This document shows positions 1-6,442 of a stretch of 8,859 nt of DNA, piece by piece. The translations under genes and the position numbers were made by a program. How positions within the stretch are numbered: the first letter of the stretch is position 1; each line of letters opens with the position of its first letter. The notes under the pieces are model-generated. The model made no database searches. It had not been told where the DNA came from and worked only from the letters and a program-made list of their open reading frames with translations. The DNA is from Candidatus Methanomethylophilaceae archaeon (GTDB lineage Archaea; Thermoplasmatota; Thermoplasmata; Methanomassiliicoccales; Methanomethylophilaceae), in NCBI GenBank assembly GCA_017616575.1, contig JAFZXW010000028.1, positions 1 through 8,859 of the forward strand. Reading direction: 5' to 3'.

Positions 1-369
1 AAGCCCCTCTACAAGTACATGATCACGCCCGGGTCCGTCTGCAACAGCAGGCAGAACCGCGACCGCAGAGGGCGCACCGAGATCAGAAGGTACGACAGCC
101 TTGAGGAGTACGTCTCCGGCAGGGAAGGCGAGGGCTTCCTGAGGAAGAGGTTCGCATTGCTCCGCATCAGGTCCGCGGGGCACATGACTTTCGGCAGCTT
201 CTACAGGTACGTGAAGAGCCCGGAGTACCTGGACATGCTGAAGAGGACGGGCGGGGCGCAGGTGCTGCTGGAGGGGGGGTTCCAATGGCTGTTCCCGTCG
301 CTGTACTTCCTGATGATAAGGTACTGGTTCGCCCAGGTCTTCTACAGGTCCGGGAAGAGGTACACCAAG
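1..369 (+). CDS. Glycosyltransferase family 2, C-terminal fragment (5' cut by window, no proper 3' end)
   Basis: Reading frame 1 is coding-like from the first base: codons end mostly in G or C and use AGG for Arg. The product begins KPLYKYMITPGSVCN, which matches the 'PLYxYxxxPGS' stretch near the C-terminal end of many GT2 glycosyltransferases that transfer a sugar from a nucleotide donor to a growing surface glycan. An aromatic segment rich in Trp, Phe and Tyr (about residues 93-110 of the fragment) follows and could touch the membrane. The coding signal stops at about 367-369, where the complementary strand becomes coding for the neighbouring HAD gene. There is no stop codon there, and the frame stays open to a TAG at 1048-1050. 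The extra ~226 codons look like antisense of the HAD gene (low GC at third positions) and are probably not native protein. The catalytic domain lies outside the window, so the GT2 call rests on the tail motif only. Confidence 0.6.
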
Positions 370-372
370 CCT
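367..372. other. Tail-to-tail junction without stop codons (rearrangement or assembly breakpoint)
   Basis: Coding character switches strand here within a few codons. To the left, plus-strand codons look native up to AAG at 367-369. To the right, minus-strand codons look native down to AGG at 372-370. The two frames are in the same codon register, and neither contains a stop at the switch: the plus frame runs on to 1050 and the minus frame runs on to base 1. Two convergent genes should each have a stop codon. Their joint absence suggests one event, such as a deletion, an inversion end-point or a chimeric assembly, that removed both gene ends. Confidence 0.6.
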
Positions 373-2193
373 GTTCCGATCGAAGTGCCGTCGCATCGAG
401 TTCATCTTCGATATCAGGTCGGTGGCCAGCTTCTTGGCAATGAACGGGATGTCCCTCAGGTCTGGCAGCAGCGGCGTCCAGTCCGAATGGTCGGGGCTCG
501 AAGCCCATTTTATCCTGTCCAGGATGCAACGGTAAGGGCCGTCGCGCTCGGCCGAGAGCAGGGACCATTCCGTGACCTCGTCGTATCCCAGCTTCGGCTG
601 CAGGCCTCCGAACACGTCCTTCATGGCCTTGGCGTACTCGACCTCCCCCGCGGTGACCTCCCCGTACATGGAGCACCGGTACTTCTCCCACTCCGGCGGG
701 TCCTCCATGGGCCTGGGGCCTCCGCGCCATCCGGTTATCGGAAGCTCGGGGGAGCTCATGAAGAACTCGGGGACGTTGACGAACCTCCAGCCGAAGACGA
801 ACCGGTCGCGGTACTTGAACGCGTCATAAGACAGCCCGGCGTCGCCCAGGCTGACGTAGTAGTGGCCGCGCATCTCCCTGCCGGCCATCTTCTCCAGGAG
901 CCTCTGGGAGGTGAACTTCATCGTGGTGCAGTCGACCAGGTGCAGGTCCTCCACGTCGCTGAACGACTTCACGTACCTGCGATAGTCCTCGGCCCCTGCG
1001 CGGCGAAGGGCGTCTATCTCGCCGACACGGCTGTTGTAAAGGGCCTGTAGCTCGTCGTTGTCGGATGGAATGCCATTCAGACGAAGGTCCTCCTCGAAGA
1101 ATCCTAAGACGTATCTCATCCACCGAGCCACCTTCTTATGGTCGAAGCTGTGGGAGTACCTCCCGGGAAGCTCCAGGGGGCCGAACGGGATGTAGTCGTC
1201 GGTGAACATGTAGGAAAGGATCCTCTGGGCGTGGACGTACACCATGTCGTTCCTGCCCGGATACAGGACATCGTACGCCCTCATCAGGTTGTACCCGTCA
1301 CGGGAGACGAAAAGCATCCTGGAGCCGGGATCCGTCACCGATTCCAGATACCTGGAATAAGCCGAGATTATGGGGCCGCCGTACCTGAAGCCCATCTCGT
1401 GGACGTCGTCCCCCTTCTCCCCGAGGGCTCCGCACCAGCGCAGGATGTCCATGCCCAGTATCGTCGAGCGACCGAGGCCTCCTGCCTTGGCATAGGGCTT
1501 CGCCCAAGGATTGGCCTGGAAGTACCTGTCCGTCTGGCGGATGTACAGGACCCCCCTGATCCCGTTGGCGGCCGCCATGCGGACGTCGGGGCGGTGCGTG
1601 TCCCCTATATGCACGATATCCTTCGGCCCAAGGCCTGTCTCAGAAAGCACTATAGGGTACAAGTCGCCGTCGTACTTGGTGGCCAGAGGCTCACTGGAGA
1701 CGTACAGCTCGCCGATCCCGGCGCCGCACGCCTTCAGAATGGCGGCGACGTCCTTCTGAGGAAGGTAGTTGTCGGAGACCGCGATTACCCTCTTGCCGGC
1801 GTCCATCAGCCTTTCGGCGAACCCTAACGTCTCCGGATTCCCCCTGCACAAAGAGACCTCGACCTCGACCTCCCGGTCGGGGATCTGCATCCCGGGGCCC
1901 ATGCGAGAATAGATCTCGGTGAGACGGACCTCCCTGCGCAGCTCGCGCCGGGCGTCTGCCTCGGCCTTGATACGGGCGTCGGCGTACCCCTCGGGGGCGA
2001 TGCCGACTGATTCCATATGCCTGAACACGTCCGTCGGCCTGAGGAACGGACGAAGGACGAGCGTGTCGAAGACGTCGAAAGATACGCACTCGGGCAGGCT
2101 TTCAATGGCAAGGTCTTCGGAGAAACCGCCTCCGGGACGCGATTGGACGGTATCCGTCCCGATGCCATCGGATGAAACACGGAAACCGCTCAC
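370..2193 (-). CDS. Large HAD-superfamily hydrolase of capsule clusters (COG5610-like), GTG start, 3' end lost
   Basis: I translated the minus strand by hand from a GTG at 2193-2191, and it is open without a stop to base 1. About 608 residues look native. The start is fixed by an in-frame TAA directly upstream (2196-2194) and an AGGTGG ribosome site about 5 bases before it. The HAD domain takes up residues ~32-220: motif I is SFDVFDTLVLRP with nucleophile D40, motif II is VSDN at 139-142, K173 is a likely motif III lysine, and motif IV is GD..(4)..D at G197-D198-D203. The residue two after the nucleophile is Phe, not Asp, as in haloacid-dehalogenase-type members. Residues ~250-608 form a second region with RMLFVSRDGYN at 292-302, typical of the large HAD proteins encoded in capsule and O-antigen clusters. 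Its substrate is unknown. After R608 the frame continues into antisense of the GT2 fragment and shows no natural end. Confidence 0.75.
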
Positions 2194-2260
2194 TTAGACC
2201 ACCTTCGCCTGCCGCGCCCGAACTTCCGGACCGACCTGCCGACGCTCGTACGTCCAACTT

Positions 2261-2273
2261 GGATATATATTGA
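2261..2273 (-). promoter_or_regulatory. Candidate TATA box for the HAD gene
   Basis: The run ATATATATCC on the minus strand is an AT-rich island in GC-rich DNA, about 70 bases upstream of the GTG start. An archaeal TATA box directs transcription roughly 25 bases downstream, which would start the message near 2238 and leave a leader of about 45 bases carrying the AGGTGG site. No B recognition element is clear. Confidence 0.45.
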
Positions 2274-2316
2274 TTCCAGCGCGGATTCGGGCGCTCGGCA
2301 CGTGTGCTCATAACAT

Positions 2317-2325
2317 AATTATATG
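2317..2325 (+). promoter_or_regulatory. Candidate TATA box for the LRR operon
   Basis: AATTATATG lies in the AT-rich part of the 171-base divergent spacer, 40-48 bases before the ATG at 2365. Transcription would begin near 2345, giving a short leader of about 20 bases. The best ribosome site in that leader is AGGGAG (2346-2351), rather far from the start. A more canonical AAGGAG at 2338-2343 is too distant. An in-frame TAG at 2326-2328 with no ATG, GTG or TTG after it fixes the start at 2365. The rest of the 2194-2364 spacer shows nothing further except a small GCGC-TGA-GCGC hairpin at 2351-2361. Confidence 0.4.
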
Positions 2326-2364
2326 TAGAAGGGATTAAAGGAGCCAGGGAGCGCTGAGCGCGAT

Positions 2365-3915
2365 ATGGCGGAATTCATCACGACGGACAATATAAAATGG
2401 AAAGTTGAGAACGGCATCCTGTCCATCGAGCCAGAGGGCGACGGCGTGATGATAGATTACGTCAAGGACAACGTATGTTTCAGCCCGTGGTATTCCGAAA
2501 GGGACAAAATAATAGAAGCGGAGATAGGCGAGGGGATCACCCGCATAGGCCCCGGCGCATTCTACGACTGCTTCAAGCTCACCAAGGTGAAGATTCCCGA
2601 CACAGTCACAAGCGTCGGATTCCAGGCCTTCCACAACTGCGGGCTTCTGAAAGCCTTGACGTTCCCGAAATCCTTGGAATCCATCGACGACTACGCGTTC
2701 ACATTCTGCGTCTCCCTGAGGAAGATGGAGTTCGAATCCGAGAACCCGCCTTCAATCGGTAAAAGCGTTTTCGAGACCGTCGTCGGGAACACCAACATGG
2801 TCACCATCACAGGAAACGGCATCGATTCCGAAGTGTTCGACGAAAGGAACATCGGGGCCAACGGGCTTGTGACCTTCGAGGCCGACGGCAAGGACGAAAA
2901 CATAAGGTGGTCGCTCTACGACGGGGTTCTCAACATAATGATCGCACGCGACAGGGCGGACGAGTACAAGCCCTACGTCGAGGACAACGTCTGTTCAGCA
3001 CCGTGGCACAAATACAGGACTGGCATCCACAAGGCCACTATCAGCGACGGGTTCAAGCAGATCAACGACGGAATGTTCTTCGACTGCATGTACATGAGCG
3101 ACGTGGTCATTCCTCAAGGAGTCGAAATAATCGGAAGGCAGGCCTTCCACAACTGCCGGCGCCTCGAGGCTTTGACCATTCCGAGAAAGGTCAAGAAGAT
3201 CGGCGACTTCGCCTTCACCTTCTGCACGTCGCTGAAAATCATATACATGCTCCCGGAGCGTGAGATCGAGTTCGGATACCACATGTTCAACACCGTTCCC
3301 GATGCGAAGATGATCGTGCTGAAAGGACAGAAATGGCTTAACTCGTCCATAGTCAACGAGCACACCGTCGGCGACAACGCCAGAGTGACTTTCGACGTGT
3401 TCGGATACCTCGAGGCCATCGAATGGAGGATAAAGGACGGCGTCCTTGTGCTTTCCCCCATCCCGGGATCGAGCATGACCATGGAGGACATGGTCTCCGA
3501 GAACAAATGTTCCGCCCCTTGGCATGCCTACGCCGGCGGCATATACAAGGCCGCGGTGGGCAGCGGGATAGAGAACATCGGGTCAGGAGCGTTCTACGAT
3601 TGCGTCAACCTGTCGGACGTCGATCTGCCGTCGAGCGTGACCAGGATAGGGTTCCAGGCTTTCCACAACTGCAGGAGTCTTCGCCACATCACGATCCCGT
3701 CCAAGGTCGAGTCGATAGGGGACTACGAGTTCACCTTCTGCACGTCGCTCAGGAGCATCTTCTTCATGTCGGAGAACGCCCCGCAGTTCGGAGTAGGCAT
3801 ATTCGACGGGTGCCCCGAGGATTCTGAGATAAAAATCTACACGATAGGATGGAAGCCAAGGAACGACAGCGCCCTCCCGTACAAGATGGTCAAGTTCCTC
3901 AAGCTGGGCGAGTGA
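2365..3915 (+). CDS. BspA-like leucine-rich-repeat (LRR_5) protein with three large modules
   Basis: The 516-residue product is three copies of one module of about 172 residues. Each copy has a strand-rich head of the type W-x-x-x-(D/N)G-(V/I)-L (W12, W182, W354), then a CxxPW turn (W42, W214, W386), then LRR_5/BspA repeats with the shared phrases QAFHNC (Q87, Q259, Q431) and FTFC (F112, F284, F456). The head plus LRR_5 plan is common in leucine-rich-repeat proteins of gut bacteria and gut archaea, where many members are secreted adhesins. Here the N-terminus (MAEFITTDNIKW) is polar with no signal peptide, and there is no membrane anchor or sorting signal, so the protein is probably cytosolic or exported by an unknown route. 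It is the first gene of a plus-strand unit. Its TGA lies in a GTGA overlap that would suit a coupled start of the next gene. A binding or scaffold role is an inference; no catalytic motif is visible. Confidence 0.88.
   Translation: MAEFITTDNIKWKVENGILSIEPEGDGVMIDYVKDNVCFSPWYSERDKIIEAEIGEGITRIGPGAFYDCFKLTKVKIPDTVTSVGFQAFHNCGLLKALTFPKSLESIDDYAFTFCVSLRKMEFESENPPSIGKSVFETVVGNTNMVTITGNGIDSEVFDERNIGANGLVTFEADGKDENIRWSLYDGVLNIMIARDRADEYKPYVEDNVCSAPWHKYRTGIHKATISDGFKQINDGMFFDCMYMSDVVIPQGVEIIGRQAFHNCRRLEALTIPRKVKKIGDFAFTFCTSLKIIYMLPEREIEFGYHMFNTVPDAKMIVLKGQKWLNSSIVNEHTVGDNARVTFDVFGYLEAIEWRIKDGVLVLSPIPGSSMTMEDMVSENKCSAPWHAYAGGIYKAAVGSGIENIGSGAFYDCVNLSDVDLPSSVTRIGFQAFHNCRSLRHITIPSKVESIGDYEFTFCTSLRSIFFMSENAPQFGVGIFDGCPEDSEIKIYTIGWKPRNDSALPYKMVKFLKLGE
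2623..3741 (+). repeat. In-gene tandem repeat, 516-bp period, three copies
   Basis: Landmarks recur at exactly 516 bp inside the LRR gene. CAGGCCTTCCACAACTGC is at 2623 and 3139, with one base changed at 3655. The TTCACCTTCTGC phrase is at 2698 (one base changed), 3214 and 3730. The Trp codon of CxxPW is at 2488, 3004 and 3520. The only length change I found is two codons fewer in the head of copy 1 (W12 to W42 is 30 residues, against 32 in copies 2 and 3). Confidence 0.85.
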
Positions 3916-4012
3916 CGGGGCGAGTACCATCATAGACAGGTCTCTCTTCAAGGATCGCGTCTGGACGACCAACATCCGCTGTCGTCGCGGGAAGGAAACT
4001 TACAGGCGCATA
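3912..4012 (+). other. Probable frameshifted 5' end of the following small gene
   Basis: The frame of the gene at 4013-4459 is open back to 3848 but holds no ATG, GTG or TTG in this stretch. Its translation (STIIDRSLFKDRVWTTNIR and on) looks like real protein, with GC-rich third positions. A GTG at 3912-3914 overlaps the TGA of the LRR gene (GTGA), a normal coupled start, but in its own frame it reads VTGRVPS and stops at TAG 3933-3935. One more G in the run GGGG at 3917-3920 would join the GTG to the long frame, giving VTGASTIIDRSLF and adding 34 residues ahead of the ATG at 4013. This may be a sequencing error, a decay mutation or slippage at the G run. Confidence 0.5.
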
Positions 4013-4459
4013 ATGCAATCCTACACCCCGGACACCGAGATAGTCGTGTTCCCCGAGAACGACAGCAAGATGAACTATTACGGCCTCCTGTATCTGGACG
4101 AGCGCCTCGTGAGGAATCTCAAGAAGGACGCGATCATCGTGACCTGCATCCCCGGGGTGATGAAATCGGTCAGCCTGTTCACCCAGAAGGTCAAAGACGT
4201 CATCATGGTGTCGGAAGGGGAGATAAGGGATCTGCTATGCCTCTACGGTGTCATAGACACCCCCAGCCCGTTCATAGTGGTGTCCTTGGACTCGCCCGAG
4301 GGACGCCACGCCGACAGGCTCCTCGACGTCAAAGAGCTGACCATGGAGCAGATGGTCGCCATCGGGGTGTATTTCATTATCCCGTTCAGGCCCATACTCC
4401 GCAGATTCGACTATGACGGGGAGGACCCCGAGGTCCTCGACATTCTCAAGGAGGCCTGA
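4013..4459 (+). CDS. Small uncharacterised protein, between LRR and glycosyltransferase genes
   Basis: I do not recognise this 148-residue protein. It has alternating hydrophobic strands (DTEIVVFP, DAIIVTCIPGVM, PFIVVSLDSP) that suggest an alpha/beta fold, no signal peptide and no clear membrane helix. A hydrophobic stretch, IGVYFIIPF, lies near residues 122-130. The ATG at 4013 is the first standard start in the frame and has only a weak ribosome site, while the true N-terminus is likely about 34 residues longer (see the 3912-4012 entry). Its end, a KEA-stop, contains the AAGGAGG ribosome site of the next gene, whose ATG follows after two bases, so the two are translated together. Context suggests a part in glycan assembly with the downstream putative glycosyltransferase; this is inference. 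Confidence 0.65.
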   Translation: MQSYTPDTEIVVFPENDSKMNYYGLLYLDERLVRNLKKDAIIVTCIPGVMKSVSLFTQKVKDVIMVSEGEIRDLLCLYGVIDTPSPFIVVSLDSPEGRHADRLLDVKELTMEQMVAIGVYFIIPFRPILRRFDYDGEDPEVLDILKEA

Positions 4460-4461
4460 GC

Positions 4462-5523
4462 ATGGCCGGGGAACCAGTCAAGATCCAATTCAGATACAGG
4501 GTCATCGGATTCCTGAAGGATCTGATGATCAAGGACTCGTCCAACTTCATACAGCACGTCTATTTCAAGATCAAGCTCTCCATGTGGTGGAAGCTCTACC
4601 AGAAAATAGCGAACGAGGACGGGACCACCTACATCTGCCCTTACAAGGGGACCGGAGACGTGTACGTCGCATCCGGGCTCCTGGCGAGCCAGATAGGCGA
4701 GGACAGGGTCAAGGCGAGCAGGATATGCGTCATTGGCGGAGGGTCCAAGAAGATCGTCAAGCTCTTCGGATTCGAAGACGTCGTCTCTCTGGAGCAGAAG
4801 GAGATGGACGACGTGGTCCGCATGTGCACCGCGCTCGGGTTCGATGCGCTGGACATATTCGCCCTCCATGCGGACCCTCCAAGCTCGAAGATGGGAATCA
4901 GCGACCACATGAGGAACTACAACGGAATCAACTTCATGGATTTCTTCACCTCTGGCGTGTTCAATAACGAGTCCCTTAGGTTCAAGAAGCCTTCTTTCGA
5001 CGACTGCAGGGACGACATCGCGAAATTCTTCGAAGACAACGGCCTTATTCCTGGCAAGACAGTCGTCGTAGCCCCGTACGTGAACACCCTGGGGGAGCTC
5101 CCAGTATGGGTCTGGATCGAGATCGTGGACGAGTTCCGCAAAAGGGGCTTCACGGTCTGCACGAACTGCGACGACAAGCACTGGCCCATCTTTGGCAGCA
5201 TCGGGATAAACCCGCCTTATTCGGAACTGAAAGATTTCTTCGAGTACGCCGGATACTTCGTAGGCTCCCGTAGCGGCCTATGTGACATCATAAGCTCTTT
5301 CGACATTTGCAAGGTCATCGTCTACTCGTCAGACGAATACTGGGGTTGCGGAGAGATCATCGACTTCTTCAGCATGAACGACATGGGCCTCTGCGACGAT
5401 GCGATAGAGATAGTCCACAAGGGGATAGACTTCTTGGAGACTAAAGACAAGATACTCAAAAGGGTGCAGGAATGGGAAAAGACACACCGGACCTCAGAGG
5501 CTCCTGTCGATCTCGTACGTTAA
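4462..5523 (+). CDS. Putative glycosyltransferase, GT9/heptosyltransferase-like
   Basis: This 353-residue protein resembles the two-Rossmann-domain family 9 type glycosyltransferases. The N-terminal half holds the GTGDVYVASGLL phrase (63-74) and IGGGSKKIVKLFG (91-103), like the 'GD' loop that starts heptosyltransferase-type enzymes. The C-terminal half opens with VVVAPYVNT (201-209), and GYFVGSRSGLCDIIS (264-278) resembles the donor-site region of these enzymes and of capsule-cluster relatives. There is no signal peptide. The ATG at 4462 is preceded by a strong AAGGAGG site, two bases after the previous stop. Its 3' end overlaps the convergent small HAD gene by 30 bases. The role would be addition of a sugar to a surface glycan from an activated donor. 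The family fit is by pattern only and the donor and acceptor are unknown. Confidence 0.6.
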   Translation: MAGEPVKIQFRYRVIGFLKDLMIKDSSNFIQHVYFKIKLSMWWKLYQKIANEDGTTYICPYKGTGDVYVASGLLASQIGEDRVKASRICVIGGGSKKIVKLFGFEDVVSLEQKEMDDVVRMCTALGFDALDIFALHADPPSSKMGISDHMRNYNGINFMDFFTSGVFNNESLRFKKPSFDDCRDDIAKFFEDNGLIPGKTVVVAPYVNTLGELPVWVWIEIVDEFRKRGFTVCTNCDDKHWPIFGSIGINPPYSELKDFFEYAGYFVGSRSGLCDIISSFDICKVIVYSSDEYWGCGEIIDFFSMNDMGLCDDAIEIVHKGIDFLETKDKILKRVQEWEKTHRTSEAPVDLVR

Positions 5524-5877
5524 ATCGAAGACGTCCCTATCCAGATCCACCGCGACGGATGTCCTGAGCCCCGAAGGCTTCCGGTCGTTGACCAGAATCC
5601 TCTCGCCATACGGCAGGTTGTTGACGATCAGGTCGTATCTTACACCGGCGTCCTTCAGGAACCTCTCAGTAGCCTCCATGCACCAGTCCTCGCGGGAGGT
5701 CAAGAAGATTATGCGGTCGGTGTCGGGAATCCCAAGAAGAAACTCCTTCGCACCCTCTAGGAACGTGTCCTCGCCGTCGATCTTGTAGCCGTTGTGCTTG
5801 ACGATGGTGCCGTCCAGATCGAACAGCCATGTCTTGCCCAAAGGGGAAAGGACAAGGTCATTTCTTCCTTGCTGCAT
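5494..5877 (-). CDS. Small HAD-family phosphatase
   Basis: This 127-residue HAD protein has FDLDGT at 19-24 (nucleophile D20, acid/base D22), LTSRE at 59-63 as motif II, and NDRKPSG at 97-103 with D98 as the metal-binding motif IV. It lacks a large cap domain, as in small sugar-phosphate phosphatases (compare KdsC and GmhB by size and role, though the surrounding residues differ from both). The ATG at 5877 has a good GGAGGAG site upstream, located inside the 3' end of the SIS gene, and the genes overlap by 20 bases. It is the last gene of the minus-strand trio. The likely job is removal of the terminal phosphate from a sugar bisphosphate made by the neighbouring isomerase and kinase. No terminator is seen after it; its stop lies within the convergent putative glycosyltransferase gene. 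Confidence 0.8.
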   Translation of the reverse strand: MQQGRNDLVLSPLGKTWLFDLDGTIVKHNGYKIDGEDTFLEGAKEFLLGIPDTDRIIFLTSREDWCMEATERFLKDAGVRYDLIVNNLPYGERILVNDRKPSGLRTSVAVDLDRDVFDLTYEIDRSL

Positions 5878-6442
5878 CCCCTATCGCTCCTCCGGGATGG
5901 TTCCTGATGAAGTCGTCATAGGTGACCCCCATCCTCTTGGACACGTTCATGGCCAGCGCCTGCAAGACTATCAGATAAATGGTCGTGGAGTTATTGGGAA
6001 CCTTGTCCCAGTCGTCGCCCTCATGGTCCATCTTGAGCGCAAGGGTGTTGGGGGCGCCGAGAGCAAGCCTGCTCTTGTCGTTGAACGTCATCGACCATAT
6101 CTTGCAGCTGCGCTTCTTCAGATGGTCCAGCAGATAGATGGACTCCGCCGTCTCGCCGCTCTTGGACAATATGATGACGATATCGTCGTCGCGAACCGTT
6201 CCGAGGTCGCCGTGGACCGCCGTGTTAGTGTGAAGGAAAGTGGACTCGAGACCGAAGGAGAGCATGGTGCCGACGAACTTCTCGCATATCGGAGCGTTCT
6301 TACCAAGACCGGTGATGACGACCTTCCCACCGCCACGTAGGACATCGACGGTATCGTCGACAAGCCTGTAGAACGTCTCCTCGTCCAGATCCTCGATGGA
6401 CTTGTTGACAACGTCCATTATCCCTTTGAAATAACTGTTCAT
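5858..6442 (-). CDS. SIS-domain sugar-phosphate isomerase, KpsF/GutQ-like without CBS domains
   Basis: The 194-residue protein follows the arabinose-5-phosphate isomerase (KpsF/GutQ/KdsD) pattern: GLGK at 45-48, HTNTAVHGDLG at 71-81, LSKSGETAES at 92-101, an acidic HEGDDW at 140-145, NNSTT at 150-154, and NHPGGAIG at 181-188. Lys48, His71/His77, Glu97/Glu100, Glu141 and His182 could fill the roles of the catalytic residues known in that family. KpsF and KdsD proteins are usually ~320 residues with two CBS domains; this one is the SIS domain alone. The sequence after Lys48 (NAPICEK) differs from the usual GKSGH, so the substrate may not be arabinose 5-phosphate. I chose the start at 6442 because it forms an ATGA overlap with the upstream stop; a longer start at 6508 only adds antisense-like residues. 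Confidence 0.85.
   Translation of the reverse strand: MNSYFKGIMDVVNKSIEDLDEETFYRLVDDTVDVLRGGGKVVITGLGKNAPICEKFVGTMLSFGLESTFLHTNTAVHGDLGTVRDDDIVIILSKSGETAESIYLLDHLKKRSCKIWSMTFNDKSRLALGAPNTLALKMDHEGDDWDKVPNNSTTIYLIVLQALAMNVSKRMGVTYDDFIRNHPGGAIGDAARKK

Noticed and set aside
379..413. Hairpin ATCGAAG...CTTCGAT near the GT2/HAD junction as a terminator
   Set aside because: The 7-bp arms have a 20-base loop and no T run, and they lie within the HAD coding part.
19..1050. A single 343-residue plus-strand protein
   Set aside because: Only the first ~120 codons look native. From ~370 on, it is the antisense of the HAD gene in the same codon register, with poor third-position composition.
1138..1827. 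Plus-strand open frame of 229 codons
   Set aside because: It lies wholly antisense to the HAD gene, which has clear motifs across this stretch; the product is rich in Val, Arg and Pro without any recognisable pattern.
2623..3741. CRISPR-like or mobile repeat array
   Set aside because: The repeats are 516 bp apart, lie in frame within one gene and encode the LRR modules; there are no short direct repeats with unique spacers.
4411..5181. Minus-strand open frame of 256 codons
   Set aside because: It is antisense to the GT9-like gene, in the aligned codon register where GC-rich genes often lack stops.
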